Source of the DNA: Cavenderia fasciculata
Lineage: Eukaryota; Evosea; Eumycetozoa; Acytosteliales; Cavenderiaceae
Direction: 5' to 3'
Assembly: GCF_000203815.1 (NCBI RefSeq)
Contig: NW_004457695.1
Location: 62,001-126,000, forward strand
DNA: 64,000 nucleotides
This document shows, piece after piece, positions 50,801 to 62,842 of this stretch (positions within the stretch are counted from its first letter, which is position 1; every line of letters begins with the position of its first letter). The notes under the pieces were generated by a model that saw only the letters and a program-made list of their open reading frames with translations, made no database searches and had not been told where the DNA came from. A program made the position numbers and the translations under genes.

Positions 50801-51302
50801 GAACTGATCAACCAACACAAGGACAAATCAAAAATATTAGTCTTTTCTCAGATGACTAGAGTATTGGACATCTTGGAGGATGTATTCGATCATGTAGGAC
50901 TTGAATTTACACGTTTGGATGGATCTACCCCGGTCACAGAGAGACAAGATATTATCGACCACTTTACCAATACCGATGACATTAGGGTCTTTTTACTCTC
51001 GACTTTGGCAGGTGGCCTTGGTATTAATTTGATCAGTGCCAATATTGTTATATTTTATGACATGTCGTTCAATCCACAAGTCGATCGTCAAGCAGAAGAT
51101 CGTGCACATAGATTAGGTCAAACCAAAGAGGTCACTGTTTACAAACTTATTACCAATGGATCGGTAGACAACTATATGTTGGATCTATCAAACTCTAAAA
51201 AACGTTTAAATGATTCAATGTTGGAAGAAGGATCATATGAACATTCCACCAAATTAGAATCAAAGAATATATTAAAATTATTGACAACTATTCTCTATTC
51301 AG

Positions 51303-51349
<47 letters not shown>

Positions 51350-51361
51350 GTCCAACCATGA
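47828..51361 (+). CDS. SNF2 remodeler, SMARCAD1/Fun30 type
   Basis: Two exons (47828-49776 and 49867-51361) encode 1147 residues. The start ATG at 47828 (MVKKQIHNV) is preferred because upstream in-frame sequence is AT-rich leader. The N-terminal half is acidic or poly-Asn, Gln and Thr. The ATPase begins about residue 525 with MRSYQLIGLNWMA, LADEMGLGKTVQS, ATTLSNWQREL, CPTLKVYTYYG, LLLDEAQNIKN and LLTGTPLQNNLNELWSLLNF. After an insertion of about 60 charged residues, the C lobe has ILVFSQMTRVLDILED and DRQAEDRAHRLGQT. CPTLKVYTYYG and the spacing of the insertion match SMARCAD1/Fun30/ETL1. The Walker B box reads DEAQ rather than DEGH/DEAH. It is expected to act in heterochromatin maintenance and DNA-end resection. 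It ends in a poly-Asn run. Confidence 0.9.
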
Positions 51362-51582
51362 TCATCTGATCGATCAAAAATTGAACTTCTTTTATTTCGG
51401 TCAAGCCATAGTACTAGCGTGTGTTTGTGTGTGTGTTTGTGTGTATGTGTGAATGAATTAAAATAATTATTTATTTAATTTTATAGTTGATGGTTGTGTG
51501 AATTTCAAAGCTTTAACCATACCATATTTTTAATATTTTAATTATTTAATACAAATAACTTAGCACATTGTGTCACGTAAAC

Positions 51583-52000
51583 ATGTTTATTGGATTAATA
51601 TTAGCAGCTTTCTATTCGATTTTGATCACAATACTCAGTGGTATCACTTTACATCTCTCATATAAATGTGTATTTAACTTATCTGTCGTATGTATCTCTC
51701 TATCTATCTATCTATCTATATCGATCCTCAAATCTAATATTTTACTTACTTTTTCTTCTTCTTATTTCTTCTCTATAGTTTTTGAGAGATTATGGACCTC
51801 AACTTCCAGGATATGTTTATTGGTCAGACTTTCTAGATATGATTCCTCCACCAAATAAGTTTGTTGGTTTCAATCTGACACATACTCTTTTATTTGCTTT
51901 GATCATTTGTTTACTTGCTGCCACTATGAAGTTGGCTCCTTCAAACTCTTCATCCTCTTCTTCCTCTTCGACTTCTGCCAATAAACAAAAGGTTAGATAA
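51583..52000 (+). CDS. small two-helix membrane protein, unknown
   Basis: Two exons (51583-51687 and 51779-52000) join in phase 0 to 108 residues. The first helix is IGLILAAFYSILITILSGI. A short loop contains RDYGPQLPGYVYWSDF, and the second helix is LTHTLLFALIICLLAA. A Ser-rich, basic tail ends NKQKVR. The conserved-looking loop rich in Pro, Tyr and Trp suggests a real protein. No family is recognised. It lies 215 bp upstream of the ERG2-like gene on the same strand. Confidence 0.6.
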
Positions 52001-52214
52001 ATAATAATATATAAATAATGATCATCGCTCATCCTAGTCCCGATTAGGCAAAACAACTCAATAAAACTCAAACCTTGGGAATATTAATAATATATTAAAT
52101 TAATGTGGTGGGTTAAACTCAAAGCTTTTAACATTATCTTTTTTTTTTTTATTGTTGTTGTTGTTGTTTTGTTATTGAACAAATATCAAGAAGAAGAAGA
52201 AGAAGTATAGTAAT

Positions 52215-53179
52215 ATGATATCAATAATAATTATAGGTAGTATTATCTTTTGGTATACAGTCATTCATTATGTTCTTTCAAAGATTCTGTACAACTTTAA
52301 ATACCAAAGTCCTTTCTTTGTGTTTGATGAAATCGTTTGTATTTTGTTGAAAGATCGATTTGTACAGTGTTGCAGAGATTATTAATACTCTCTTTCTCTC
52401 TGTCTGTCAATTTTGAAAAGAAATTAGCCAAAACGGTAAGAGAAGTCATTGATTATAGTAGTAGTGCTGCTGGTACTCTTGATGACATTGTTGTTGAAAG
52501 TTCACCATCAACATCATTATTACAACCCGATGAAACGATAGAGTCAACAAAAAATACACCTACTCTTGATACATCATCATCAGCTGAAACAACAATGCCA
52601 TCACAATTCCCAAAAGAGATTGTCAATTCCTTGATAAAAGAGCTTAAAAAAGACAACCGTTCTGGCCAACATGTAGCCAACACTTTACAATTCCAGTGGT
52701 TCAATGGATTTGGTAGCTCTACCACAAGAATATCGGTACTCCACTCTAGTCTTTCTGAATTTCTTGCCGTCGTTACCTTTCCACTTGATCACTCACAACT
52801 CTTTGTGCCACCACAACCAGTTGAATCCTATCTCTATGTTGTCGGTGGTGAATGTTGGACATGTATAGACAACACCAACAACAGTATACTCAGACAGAGT
52901 AAAGATCATATCTATACTCCAACAATGAATAGTTTGGCCTTGTCCACTCAGAGAAATTGTACGATGCTCCTTTACAGTAGAGGTTTACTTTTCTTTGTTT
53001 TACCAAAAATCATTCTAAATTCGGGTTTAGATTTTGTTCAATCAATCAAGTATGTTTTAAATATTCCCACAAAAAAAATACTGTGACTAATTAACTCCTT
53101 TTCTCTATTTTATTATAGGTTCCTATATACAATTACCAAATTATCGATTTTAGAATTTATAAAGTTTCAAAAGATATAA
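52215..53179 (+). CDS. ERG2 / sigma-1 receptor family protein
   Basis: Three exons (52215-52334, 52421-53049, 53119-53179) encode 269 residues. An N-terminal membrane helix (IIIIGSIIFWYTVIHYVL) precedes SPFFVFDEI, which parallels the start of the ERG2/SIGMAR1 fold. Family motifs are TLQFQWFNGFG, ISVLHSSLSEFLAV (LHASxSEY in homologues), DHIYTPTMNSLALS and SRGLLFFVLPKIILNSGLDF, then a short C-terminal helix. Fungal members isomerise the sterol C8-C7 double bond in the ER; animal sigma-1 is a chaperone. Which applies here is unknown, though dictyostelids make delta-22 sterols and need an isomerase. Intron 1 has a GTTTGT donor, unusual for this window, but the join restores FVFDEI-KLAKTVREV in phase. 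The loop is longer than in fungal ERG2. Confidence 0.8.
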
Positions 53180-53629
53180 ATAGATAGTTTTAAACAAATT
53201 ATAGTTTTTTTTATTCTACCTTCCTCCTGCAACCAGAAAAATAAAACATAGTGATAAATATTTAAACATGAATGCAATCCGTGGCTCATCCCCCTTATAT
53301 ATCTGAAAATTCGTACCCTTTTTTCGACATCCGCGAATAGGTAAGAGCCTAAAAAGGTCGTTTTTCATGAGAGAGAAACACATCCTCTCCACCATTTCAT
53401 CACGCGAATTTGAATGAATTAAATGTTTTAATTGGAAGGAGAAAGTGATCACTTGGGCTTGAGTTTATTGTTTTGAAAAAATACATAATTTAACAAACAA
53501 CTTCAAATGGGTAGCACAAAAAGCGCAAAGTTCTATTGAAAACGACAAAGGTCTCTGTTATTGTACAACATCGAAATCGATTTTACTTTTTTAATTAATT
53601 AAAATACTTTTTGAAATTGTTTTCTCTAG
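53180..53629. other. intergenic or unresolved upstream part of the orphan exon
   Basis: This 450-bp stretch follows the ERG2-like stop. Short plus-strand open stretches exist (for example about 53475-53599), but none has a start codon and donor that join in phase to the exon at 53630. A 78-codon minus frame (53216-53452) has no resemblance to a family. Confidence 0.35.
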
Positions 53630-53837
53630 CTCAAATATTGAGCCATTCTATTTCCATTTTGTTAGAATTACTTCAACCTCGGGACCTGATATTTGGAATG
53701 CAAGAGTAGAGTCACCATCTTCCACACTCGTCTATGATGGAAAGACCTATCCGATGCCTCGTTCTGGTGAATCATTCACCAATACTAGAGGCGTTGGTCA
53801 ATTCCCCAGTGAGCAAGTAAATGTACCCCATGTCTAA
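53630..53837 (+). other. orphan terminal exon or gene fragment
   Basis: After a clean acceptor (TTTCTCTAG) the plus strand stays open for 68 codons to TAA 53835-53837. It reads NIEPFYFHFVRITSTSGPD, then WNARVESPSSTLVYDGKTYP. Composition is balanced and protein-like, not the low complexity of the surrounding spacer, so it was probably coding. No upstream exon with matching phase was found within 450 bp. It may be the last exon of a gene with a distant start, or a decayed remnant. The family was not recognised. Confidence 0.45.
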
Positions 53838-54023
53838 GAGAGAGTAGATTAGATGGGGGGGGGACATTTACCAATTTATAAATAAATAAATAATAAAAAC
53901 TAATTAATTAATTTATAATAATAAAAAAAAATTGTGATCCTAATACAATTTGTTTATTAGATAATGATTAGTAAATAAATATTTTTAAATATCTATGGGT
54001 AATAGAGTACAAGTTGGTTGGTT

Positions 54024-57000
54024 TTAGAAAATAATTGTGAAAAGGATTGAAGAGATGAAAAGAATGGAACTGAGAGTAACGGTTGAAGCCGAAGAATGAC
54101 CAGAGGTATGAGTCGAAGTGGTGGTTGTAGTAGTGCTTGCTTGACTTTCACCAGTGGTGGTGCCACCAGAAACACCAGTAGTGGTGGTAGTAGTAGTGGT
54201 AGTGGTTGGTGCAGCGGTGGTGGTAGGGGCGGCCGAGGTATTGCTAGTCGAGGGATCGGTGGTGGCGGTTGTGGCTGGGACACCGGTGGTAGTGGTGGTG
54301 GTAGATGGGAGAACGGTTGGAGCTGGATCAAATGGAATGACCATTGGAGTAGCAATATTAGAATAGACAGCAACACCAGAGAGTGCAACATCGACACCGG
54401 TGAAACCCCATTCAATGACGACATTTTGTGGAGTGCTTTGAGTGTTGGTGTAGTAGTACTTTTTGGTGGATAGATAGTTAAGGGATGGGGCAGCTTGGTA
54501 GATGAGTGGAGAACGTTGGAGAGATCCATCGATACGAACTTGGAAGTACAATCTAGAATTGTCAAACTTGGTGGAGCCTGGGACGACTGGGTTGGAAAAG
54601 TAGAGGACAAAGTAGAATTCACCTGTTGGAAGGGTCAAAGTGACGGATGGGGTACTGCTGGCACCACCAATGTAGTAGTCATTAAGAATAGTTAACTGCG
54701 ACTCGGTCTTGGCGGGGAGCTTGGTGTAATCGTCGGTCATCGAAGCTGGGAACGAACCGAATTGACCATATTGACCACCAGATACACTGCAGGTAGTGTT
54801 GATGTATTGACACTTGGTCCATTCACCGCCAAAGCCAGTGGCTGGTACACGACGAGTAGAAACGTTGCCAGTGAAATCGATACCGAGGTAAAAGTTGCTG
54901 GTTTTAATGGCAACTTCGACGGTGGTGGCGGCAGACATCCAAGTTTGTGGTGAGAGATTGGTGATTAATCCTTTTCTGTTGTTATTGTTGGCAGACAATA
55001 GACGGTGGAAGCCTGGAGTCGATGGAAAGGTGATAGTGTCAAGGGCCGAGGTAATGTTTGCGGTTGAACCATTGTCTACCTTGAACAATTGCTCGTTGAT
55101 AAAGATTGAACGGTTGAGGTTATAGTTCAAGACAAATGGTGGGTCGATGGTAAAGGTTTGGCTCAAGTCGAACGAAGGGTTGTCAGTGAAAAGGGTTTGT
55201 GGGTCATTGTATTCGACTCTGATGGCGCTGCCTTGGACATAATCGGCCGAGGTGATGGTAGTGTTTTTAAAGTATCTCTCTTGGGATGAATCGATAAACT
55301 TGATGGGTTTGAACTCGGCTTGGATGACGGTGTTTTCCATTGAAAAGTATTGGATATCTTGGATGTATTGGAAGAGGAAGGAAACCTTGTTCACGACCAT
55401 ACCCTTGAGAGACAAGCCCTTGAATGAGCCGGCAAAAAAGTAAGCGAATCTTCCATTATAATAGGAGAGGATATCGATCGACGTAGAGATCAAACACAAT
55501 TCATATTCATAGTGAACGTTGCGAGCTGGGGCATTGGCGGCCAAGGTGTTAATCATACGGAAGAAGTAACTGTTGTATTGTCTGAAAAAGAGCGATGGCT
55601 GTGCCGACATGGGATATTCAATCTTGACGTCAGAGTAAAAGGTAAAGTAGTTGCCATAGAATCCCGAAGAAAGGAGTGGTTGCCATGCAGAGTTGCACTC
55701 AAAGCTGTTGGCATTGTTTTGTACCTTGCCGGAAAAGTTTCCAATGAGTTGATCGGTTTGGAGGTTGGCGAGGGCAACACGATTTTGGACGGGTGCCAAG
55801 TTGATGGCACCGTTTAAGAAACCACCTTCAAAGACATTGTTTCTAATGTCACCCAAGAATGGAGAAGTAGAGTAGATACCACAATTGATACAGCCAATAT
55901 CTGGATAGGATGTATTTCTAACTGGAACGGCCCAGACTTCGTTGGCAAAGTTGGTTTGGTTCCAAGTAGAGATGAAACCATTGTTTTGAATGTCAAAGTT
56001 TTCGGTACCATACAAGAGACCGATACCAGAGGTTTGGTGTCCTTTAAAGAGGAAGGCATTGTTGGTGATCTTTCCAAACGATCTCTTTGCCATAATTTGG
56101 AATCTAGAAAGACTTGTTCCATTGTCGTCAAAAATACAATTGTTGATGATGACTGGGTTGAGAACGTGGAGCAAGTTGATGGCATGACGATCGTCTTGGT
56201 TTCTACCAATCTTGGGCACAAAAACGTAGATGGATCCAGGAGATCCATTTCTCAAACTAGTATTATTGAGCGGTGCATTGGTGGTCCAACCGAGTCCTCT
56301 AAAGATGGCACCGTCAAAGGTGACCTTGGCAGGACCGGTAATGACAATCGAGGAACGAGTGTTTGATGAAAAGATGACATTCTTTCCAAAGGGATAAATA
56401 TTGACATAGCCAGAGCTTCTCGACGAGGCGATGGTTATTTTTGGTTTGCTTGGGTCGGTTACACGATCAATGACACCTGTTGACTCGCGAACTGTAGAAA
56501 GACCATCAAGAAGGATGACGTTACCGTCCGCGGATTTGTTGATTCTGATCAATGGAGTGTTGTCAACATAGCCGGTCGAGTCGATAAAGTCCATCAGTGG
56601 AGCAGAGACATTGGTGTAGGTGTCACCATGAATACCGATCCATGCTGGTGCTTGCTTGCCTTTTACATCAATAGTACATCCCAAACAGAGGAAACCAGCA
56701 CCATAGGGATCTACACTCATATCATTAAAATTTGCTGACGAGCCTTCACCATAACGATTCGAGAGCAGAGTAATGTTATGTCTGACATTGGCATCGGGAC
56801 GAGAGATAAAGGAACTAGTTGGGTGCAAAACGACGTTCCAGAGTACAAGATCTACGTTTTCGTTGGGGATGACAATCAATTTGCCACGGACAACCAAAGT
56901 ACACTTGTGGCTAAACGTTCCCAAATAGAGAACCATACCTTCTGGGACAATGACCAAGATACTTTCAAGGACACCAAGAGGAGTCTTGTCAAAGGGTGGA

Positions 57001-57426
57001 GTGTAATGACTGTTAATGAGATTGTTTTCAAATCTGCTTCCATTGGTATTCAATGTAAAGATTCTCTGCGTCATAAAATATGGACTGGCTTGATCGGGTG
57101 CTGGATAATAGGTAACGGGTGATCCTGGGACATCGGGGAAATATTGAACCTTGTACATTGGTATATTGTAAACTTCTGTTGTCAGCAATGATGGTAAATT
57201 GAAATCATAACTAATTTGTGATTCAACTAAAAAAAATAATAAAAAAAAGATAATAGAAAAAAAAAAAGATATATTATTAGAATCAAATATAGGAGATGAG
57301 AGGATAAAATAGGATATATATATTATAAATTATATCTATGTACTACATACCACAAAGAGTTGAAATTAAAATTAACACTAAACATAGCATCTGGTTGCTA
57401 AGAGATCTAGTTGTAAAGGTGGTCAT
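54024..57426 (-). CDS. large GPI-type cell-surface protein with parallel beta-helix (G8-like) fold
   Basis: Two exons (57426-57351 and 57226-54024) encode 1092 residues. The signal peptide is NQMLCLVLILISTLC. At about residues 110-160 is a G8-like segment (ILVIVPEGMVLYLGTFSHKC, LVVRGKLIVIP). Then come many right-handed beta-helix style turns with Asn (VIINNCIFDDNGTS, KITNNAFLFKG, DIQNNGFIS), as in pectate-lyase-fold proteins and the CEMIP/TMEM2 group. The C-terminus is a Thr/Ser/Ala stalk (about 990-1060) followed by a hydrophobic tail SSILFISSILFTIIF, typical of a GPI signal. N-glycosylation sites are frequent. Whether it is an enzyme on polysaccharide or an adhesion protein is unknown. Codon use is GC-richer than neighbours, as in highly expressed genes. 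Confidence 0.85.
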
Positions 57427-58171
57427 CTTGGTAAAAGATGGATTGTAAAGGTTTTTATCTGAATAAAGAGGACCGAGGTTTTGTTTTTTTCAATTGTACA
57501 AAAGAAGATGTGTGTGTGTGTGTGAGGCGAGTGGGTTTGTTGTTGACTACTAATCTTGATTTAGATAGATAGATAGATATTATTTTACAAAGTAATAGTA
57601 CAAATAATTAATATAGTTGTAATAATAAGATTATTATTATAATAGTTGTGGAGGGAGTATGATTAAATTAAAAAGTTGACAACTTGCTAAAATAGAGGAG
57701 GATCAACAGAAGAAGGTTGTTGTTAAAAAAACAAAAAAAATCGAAAACACATCAACCTTTGGAAAGATATTTTTCCGCATGCCGCAATTGGGCTCAGAAA
57801 ACCTCTCAAAAAATCGGTGTTGGGGCGCATTCCTTGAATGGCGAGCTATAAACAACCAATGAAAACACACTTCAAGTGTTGGTGCACATTGCAAGTGCCC
57901 GTTTTCGCATAATGTCTCCGTTGATTGGTTCAAGATCTTCTAGAGGAAGAATCGTTGCGAAACTGTCACGATTTTTTAATAGTAAAGTGGCGAGCGTAAC
58001 CAAACAGTCTACGATGATTGGTTCCTTAAGGAGCACTCAGGTGGTTGTGACCATAGTCTCTGATGATTGATTGGTTCAAGATCTTCTTGAAAGGAAGATT
58101 CATTTGTCTTGTAGAAGTGGTGTAGTTGTTGTTGACTGCAAGGGTCTCTTCCCTATGATTCTTTATCTTAT
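57427..58171. promoter_or_regulatory. upstream region of the beta-helix gene with repeated ATTGG-containing units
   Basis: In this 745-bp spacer the segment 57720-58110 is distinctly less AT-rich. It contains a near-repeat GATTGGTTCAAGATCTTCT at about 57914 and 58069, each followed by AGGAAGA. A third GATTGGTTCC is near 58014 and an inverted CCAAT near 57857. These could be CCAAT-box type sites or a remnant of duplicated DNA. No coding frame is credible; a 64-codon plus frame (57876-58070) has no resemblance to a family. Confidence 0.4.
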
Positions 58172-59798
<1,627 letters not shown>

Positions 59799-60333
59799 TT
59801 GTTACTATATTTGTTGTTGTTGCTGTTGCTGTTGTTGTTGTTGTTGTTGTTGTTTATGATTCTCTCTTTTGATGAACATTAAAAGTAAAAGTATTTAAAA
59901 GAGAGGAGAGAAAGAGAGAGAGAGAGAAGAGAAGAGAAGAGATCAAATTTGATGTTACCAAGGTGTTATTATTATTACTATTATGTTATTGTTGTGTGTT
60001 TTAAAAGTTGCGACGATAAAGTGAGTGTTTTGAGTGTCAATCGATCGATGCTGGGTTGTCTTCTTTTAGTTTGTTTGATTGATCTATTGATTGATTGTGT
60101 CTATCTATCTTTTAATGTTGTTTATATATATATATATATCAACTCTTTTAGTTTATCAATGTACAAAAGAAGAGGTGAGAAAAGGAAGGTATGATGAGAT
60201 GTGCTGGGAAAGGTCCCTATATTCATAAACAAGACAAGTTCAGGGGGTTTTTTTTTCTGCAAAAGACAAAATGTTTTAAATAATTTTTAAAAATAATATT
60301 AATTTATTTATTATAATTATAAAGTGATTAGAT
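59799..60333. other. intergenic, promoter side of the coiled-coil gene
   Basis: This 535-bp spacer has TTG repeats (59812-59852), GA repeats (59903-59940), GATT repeats near 60080 and a TATA run (60124-60140). No gene was seen. Confidence 0.4.
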
Positions 60334-60526
60334 TTACATTGATTGTACTAAAACACTAAATAATATTACAGATATAGATGACATTATTACAAATGATACT
60401 GGATTTATATGTTCTGGTATATTTGAATCTTCTTGATTATTATTGTTGTTATTGTTGTTTGTCGTTGCTGATTCATGTTGATCTGTTTGTTGTTGTCTAT
60501 AACTTTTGGTTTGATCTTTAGAATTT

Positions 60527-60588
<62 letters not shown>

Positions 60589-61041
60589 ATTATTATTATT
60601 TAAATTGGTTTTAGAATTATCTATAATATTATTATTATTATTATTATTATTATCTATATTATTATCTATATTATTATTATTAATATTATTATTAATAATA
60701 ATATTATTATTATTAATTAATTTATCATGAGAGGAAGGAGGAGAAGAATGAACTTGTCTTTCTTTAAAAAATGTTATATTTTCTTTTGATATTAATTTTC
60801 TTAAAAATGAGGCATCTTGTGTTTTCAAAGGTCTATCAAATATTTTATACTGAAATTCTTTTTGTTCAAGATAATATTTTGATTCTAAAAATAAATTAAT
60901 TTCTTTTTAAATAAGAATAATATTAGAAATATTTTTCAAAAATAATAATAATAATAATAATAAAGTATGTTTACCATTTGCTTTTTTCAAATTAAAAGTA
61001 ATAATTAATAATCCTACAATGATAATAATTTTTTTTTTCAT
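60334..61041 (-). CDS. small secreted or surface Asn-rich protein
   Basis: Two exons (61041-60975 and 60884-60334) encode 205 residues. MKKKIIIIVGLLIITFNLKKA is a signal peptide. About 55 ordinary residues (YYLEQKEFQYKIFDRPLKTQ...) lead to Asn/Ile tracts and a Gln/Asn region. The hydrophobic C-terminus VSFVIMSSISVILFSVLV may be a GPI signal or membrane anchor. No family was recognised. It diverges from the cyclophilin gene. Confidence 0.65.
60531..60585. repeat. ATT microsatellite coding for Asn
   Basis: A pure ATT run encodes the longest Asn tract of the small secreted protein. Shorter imperfect runs continue to about 60715. Confidence 0.9.
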
Positions 61042-61686
61042 TCTTGATTATTCTCTTGTGGTATGATTTTGATTATTCTATATAGATATATTTGTATAAG
61101 ATATTTCTTCTTTAACAGAATAATAGTAGTAAGATGAAATCAAATAGTGGCTTGTGTTTCAACAAGCTTTTAAACTTGATTTTAAAAAGTCAAGACAAAA
61201 TGGTGCAAATTGGTGATGTTATATTTTTATCCAGACAGAGAATAGAGTTGGTATTCGCGTGATACATTCTTTTTCAGTAGGTAGTGATAGTTCACTGAGT
61301 GGTGGTGGTGGTTTGGGGTATTGGATCTTCTATAGAAGCAGAATTTAAGAAAATTAAGAATCAAGCTCCTCCTGGCTTGAGAAATTGCAAATCTCAAAAA
61401 GGTAATTTCCTTTTTTACAAAATGGTTAATTAAAATCTTCCAGTCGAAATTGACTTTGACCCCCCATAACAACAAAAGTTGAAATTAAAAAGTCAGTTCT
61501 TTTTCATTTTAATTTGGAAATATTGCCCTCTTTATTGTGTTTTTGGGTAGTCTCTCCCTATTTAATTAAAAAAGATTGAATTTAATCTTTAAAAAAACAT
61601 CGTCAGCACAATTGAGTTTTTTTTTTATTTTTTATTTTTTTTAATCTCTTCTCTCTCACTTGATCATCAAACCAAAGAAGAAGAAG
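61042..61686. promoter_or_regulatory. divergent promoter, small Asn-rich protein / cyclophilin
   Basis: This 645-bp spacer carries T-rich blocks just before the cyclophilin start (61617-61645) and an AAGCTTTTAAACTTGATTTT patch near 61164. No gene was seen. Confidence 0.4.
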
Positions 61687-62011
61687 ATGGATAGACAAAC
61701 ATATCACACTTCGACTACTAATCAACAAAAGTCTTATCAAACAGTCATGAAAGTTATCTTTGCACTCGCCATCATCGGCATTTTAGCCTTTGTATTATAT
61801 ACCCCAACTGAAGCCGTATGTGCTACTACCTTTAACAAAAAAGAAGATAAGAGAGAGATCTCCTCTTCTCTTTTATTTATATACTATACTAATATATTGT
61901 ATCTTCTGCCAATATGCAAATGCATTCTATTCTTTAGAAAAAGGGCCCAACCATTACCGACAAGGTTTACTTTGATATTGGTATGTAGTTTAGATATCAG
62001 CATGAAGAAGA

Positions 62012-62043
<32 letters not shown>

Positions 62044-62571
62044 CTTTTATCATACTAACTTTTTTTATTATATATATAAGAAATCGGAGGAGAAGAAGTT
62101 GGAAGAGTAGTAATGGGATTATACGGAAAGACAGTACCAAAGACAGCAGAAAACTTTAAGCAATTATGTACTGGTGAAAAGGGTATCGGACAATCAGGAA
62201 AAGCACTTCACTATCAAGGATCAAAGTTCCATCGTATCATTCCAAACTTTATGATTCAAGGTGGTGACTTTACAAGAGGAGACGGTACTGGTGGTGAATC
62301 AATCTATGGCAAGAAGTTTGACGACGAATCGTTCAAGTTAAAGCACACCAAGCCAGGTCTTTTGTCAATGGCCAACAGTGGACCAAACACCAATGGATCA
62401 CAATTCTTTATCACCACCGTTGTCACCTCTTGGTTGGATGGTCGTCATGTTGTATTTGGTGAAATTCTTGAAGGTATGGAAATCATCAAAAAGATCGAAG
62501 CTGTCGGTTCCCAAAGTGGTACTCCATCAAAGACTGTTGTCATTTCTGCTTCTGGTGTATTATCAGAGTAA
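61687..62571 (+). CDS. cyclophilin-type peptidyl-prolyl cis-trans isomerase, ER/secretory type
   Basis: Three exons (61687-61815, 61938-61980, 62081-62571) encode 220 residues. A 20-residue polar N-terminus precedes the hydrophobic segment [18 protein letters not shown], then TEA and [12 protein letters not shown], the usual start of cyclophilin B after its signal sequence. The active-site residues are visible: [15 protein letters not shown] (Arg, Phe, Met, Gln), [27 protein letters not shown] (Trp, His). It catalyses prolyl isomerisation in the secretory pathway. The extra N-terminal residues could make the helix a signal anchor instead of a cleaved peptide. An internal ATG at the hydrophobic segment (codon 21) is an alternative start. 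No HDEL-type ending is present. Confidence 0.93.
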
Positions 62572-62842
62572 AACAAAAAAAAAAGAAAATAATAATAGTA
62601 AAAACAACAATACAAAACATTAGAGTACTCTAATTTGGTAAAAAAATGGATTTTAGTACAACAACAACAAGAAGGAAAAACTATTATTTTTTAATTTCCT
62701 TTTTTGGATTTTTTTTTTTTTTTTTAATGAAACTATATATAATTATTTCCTTTCCATTAATATACATATCTAAAAAAAAAAAGACTATTCTTTTATTATT
62801 TCTATTTTTTTTTTTTTTTGAAATAGAGAAAGAGAGAAAAAA

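Noticed and set aside
53465-53600. Open plus stretch before the orphan exon as its missing exon
   Set aside because: It lacks an ATG in frame, and no GT donor joins in phase with the acceptor at 53629.
54024-57188. Plus-strand open frames opposite the beta-helix gene (for example 55956-56366)
   Set aside because: They are antisense shadows of a codon-biased gene without start context or domains.
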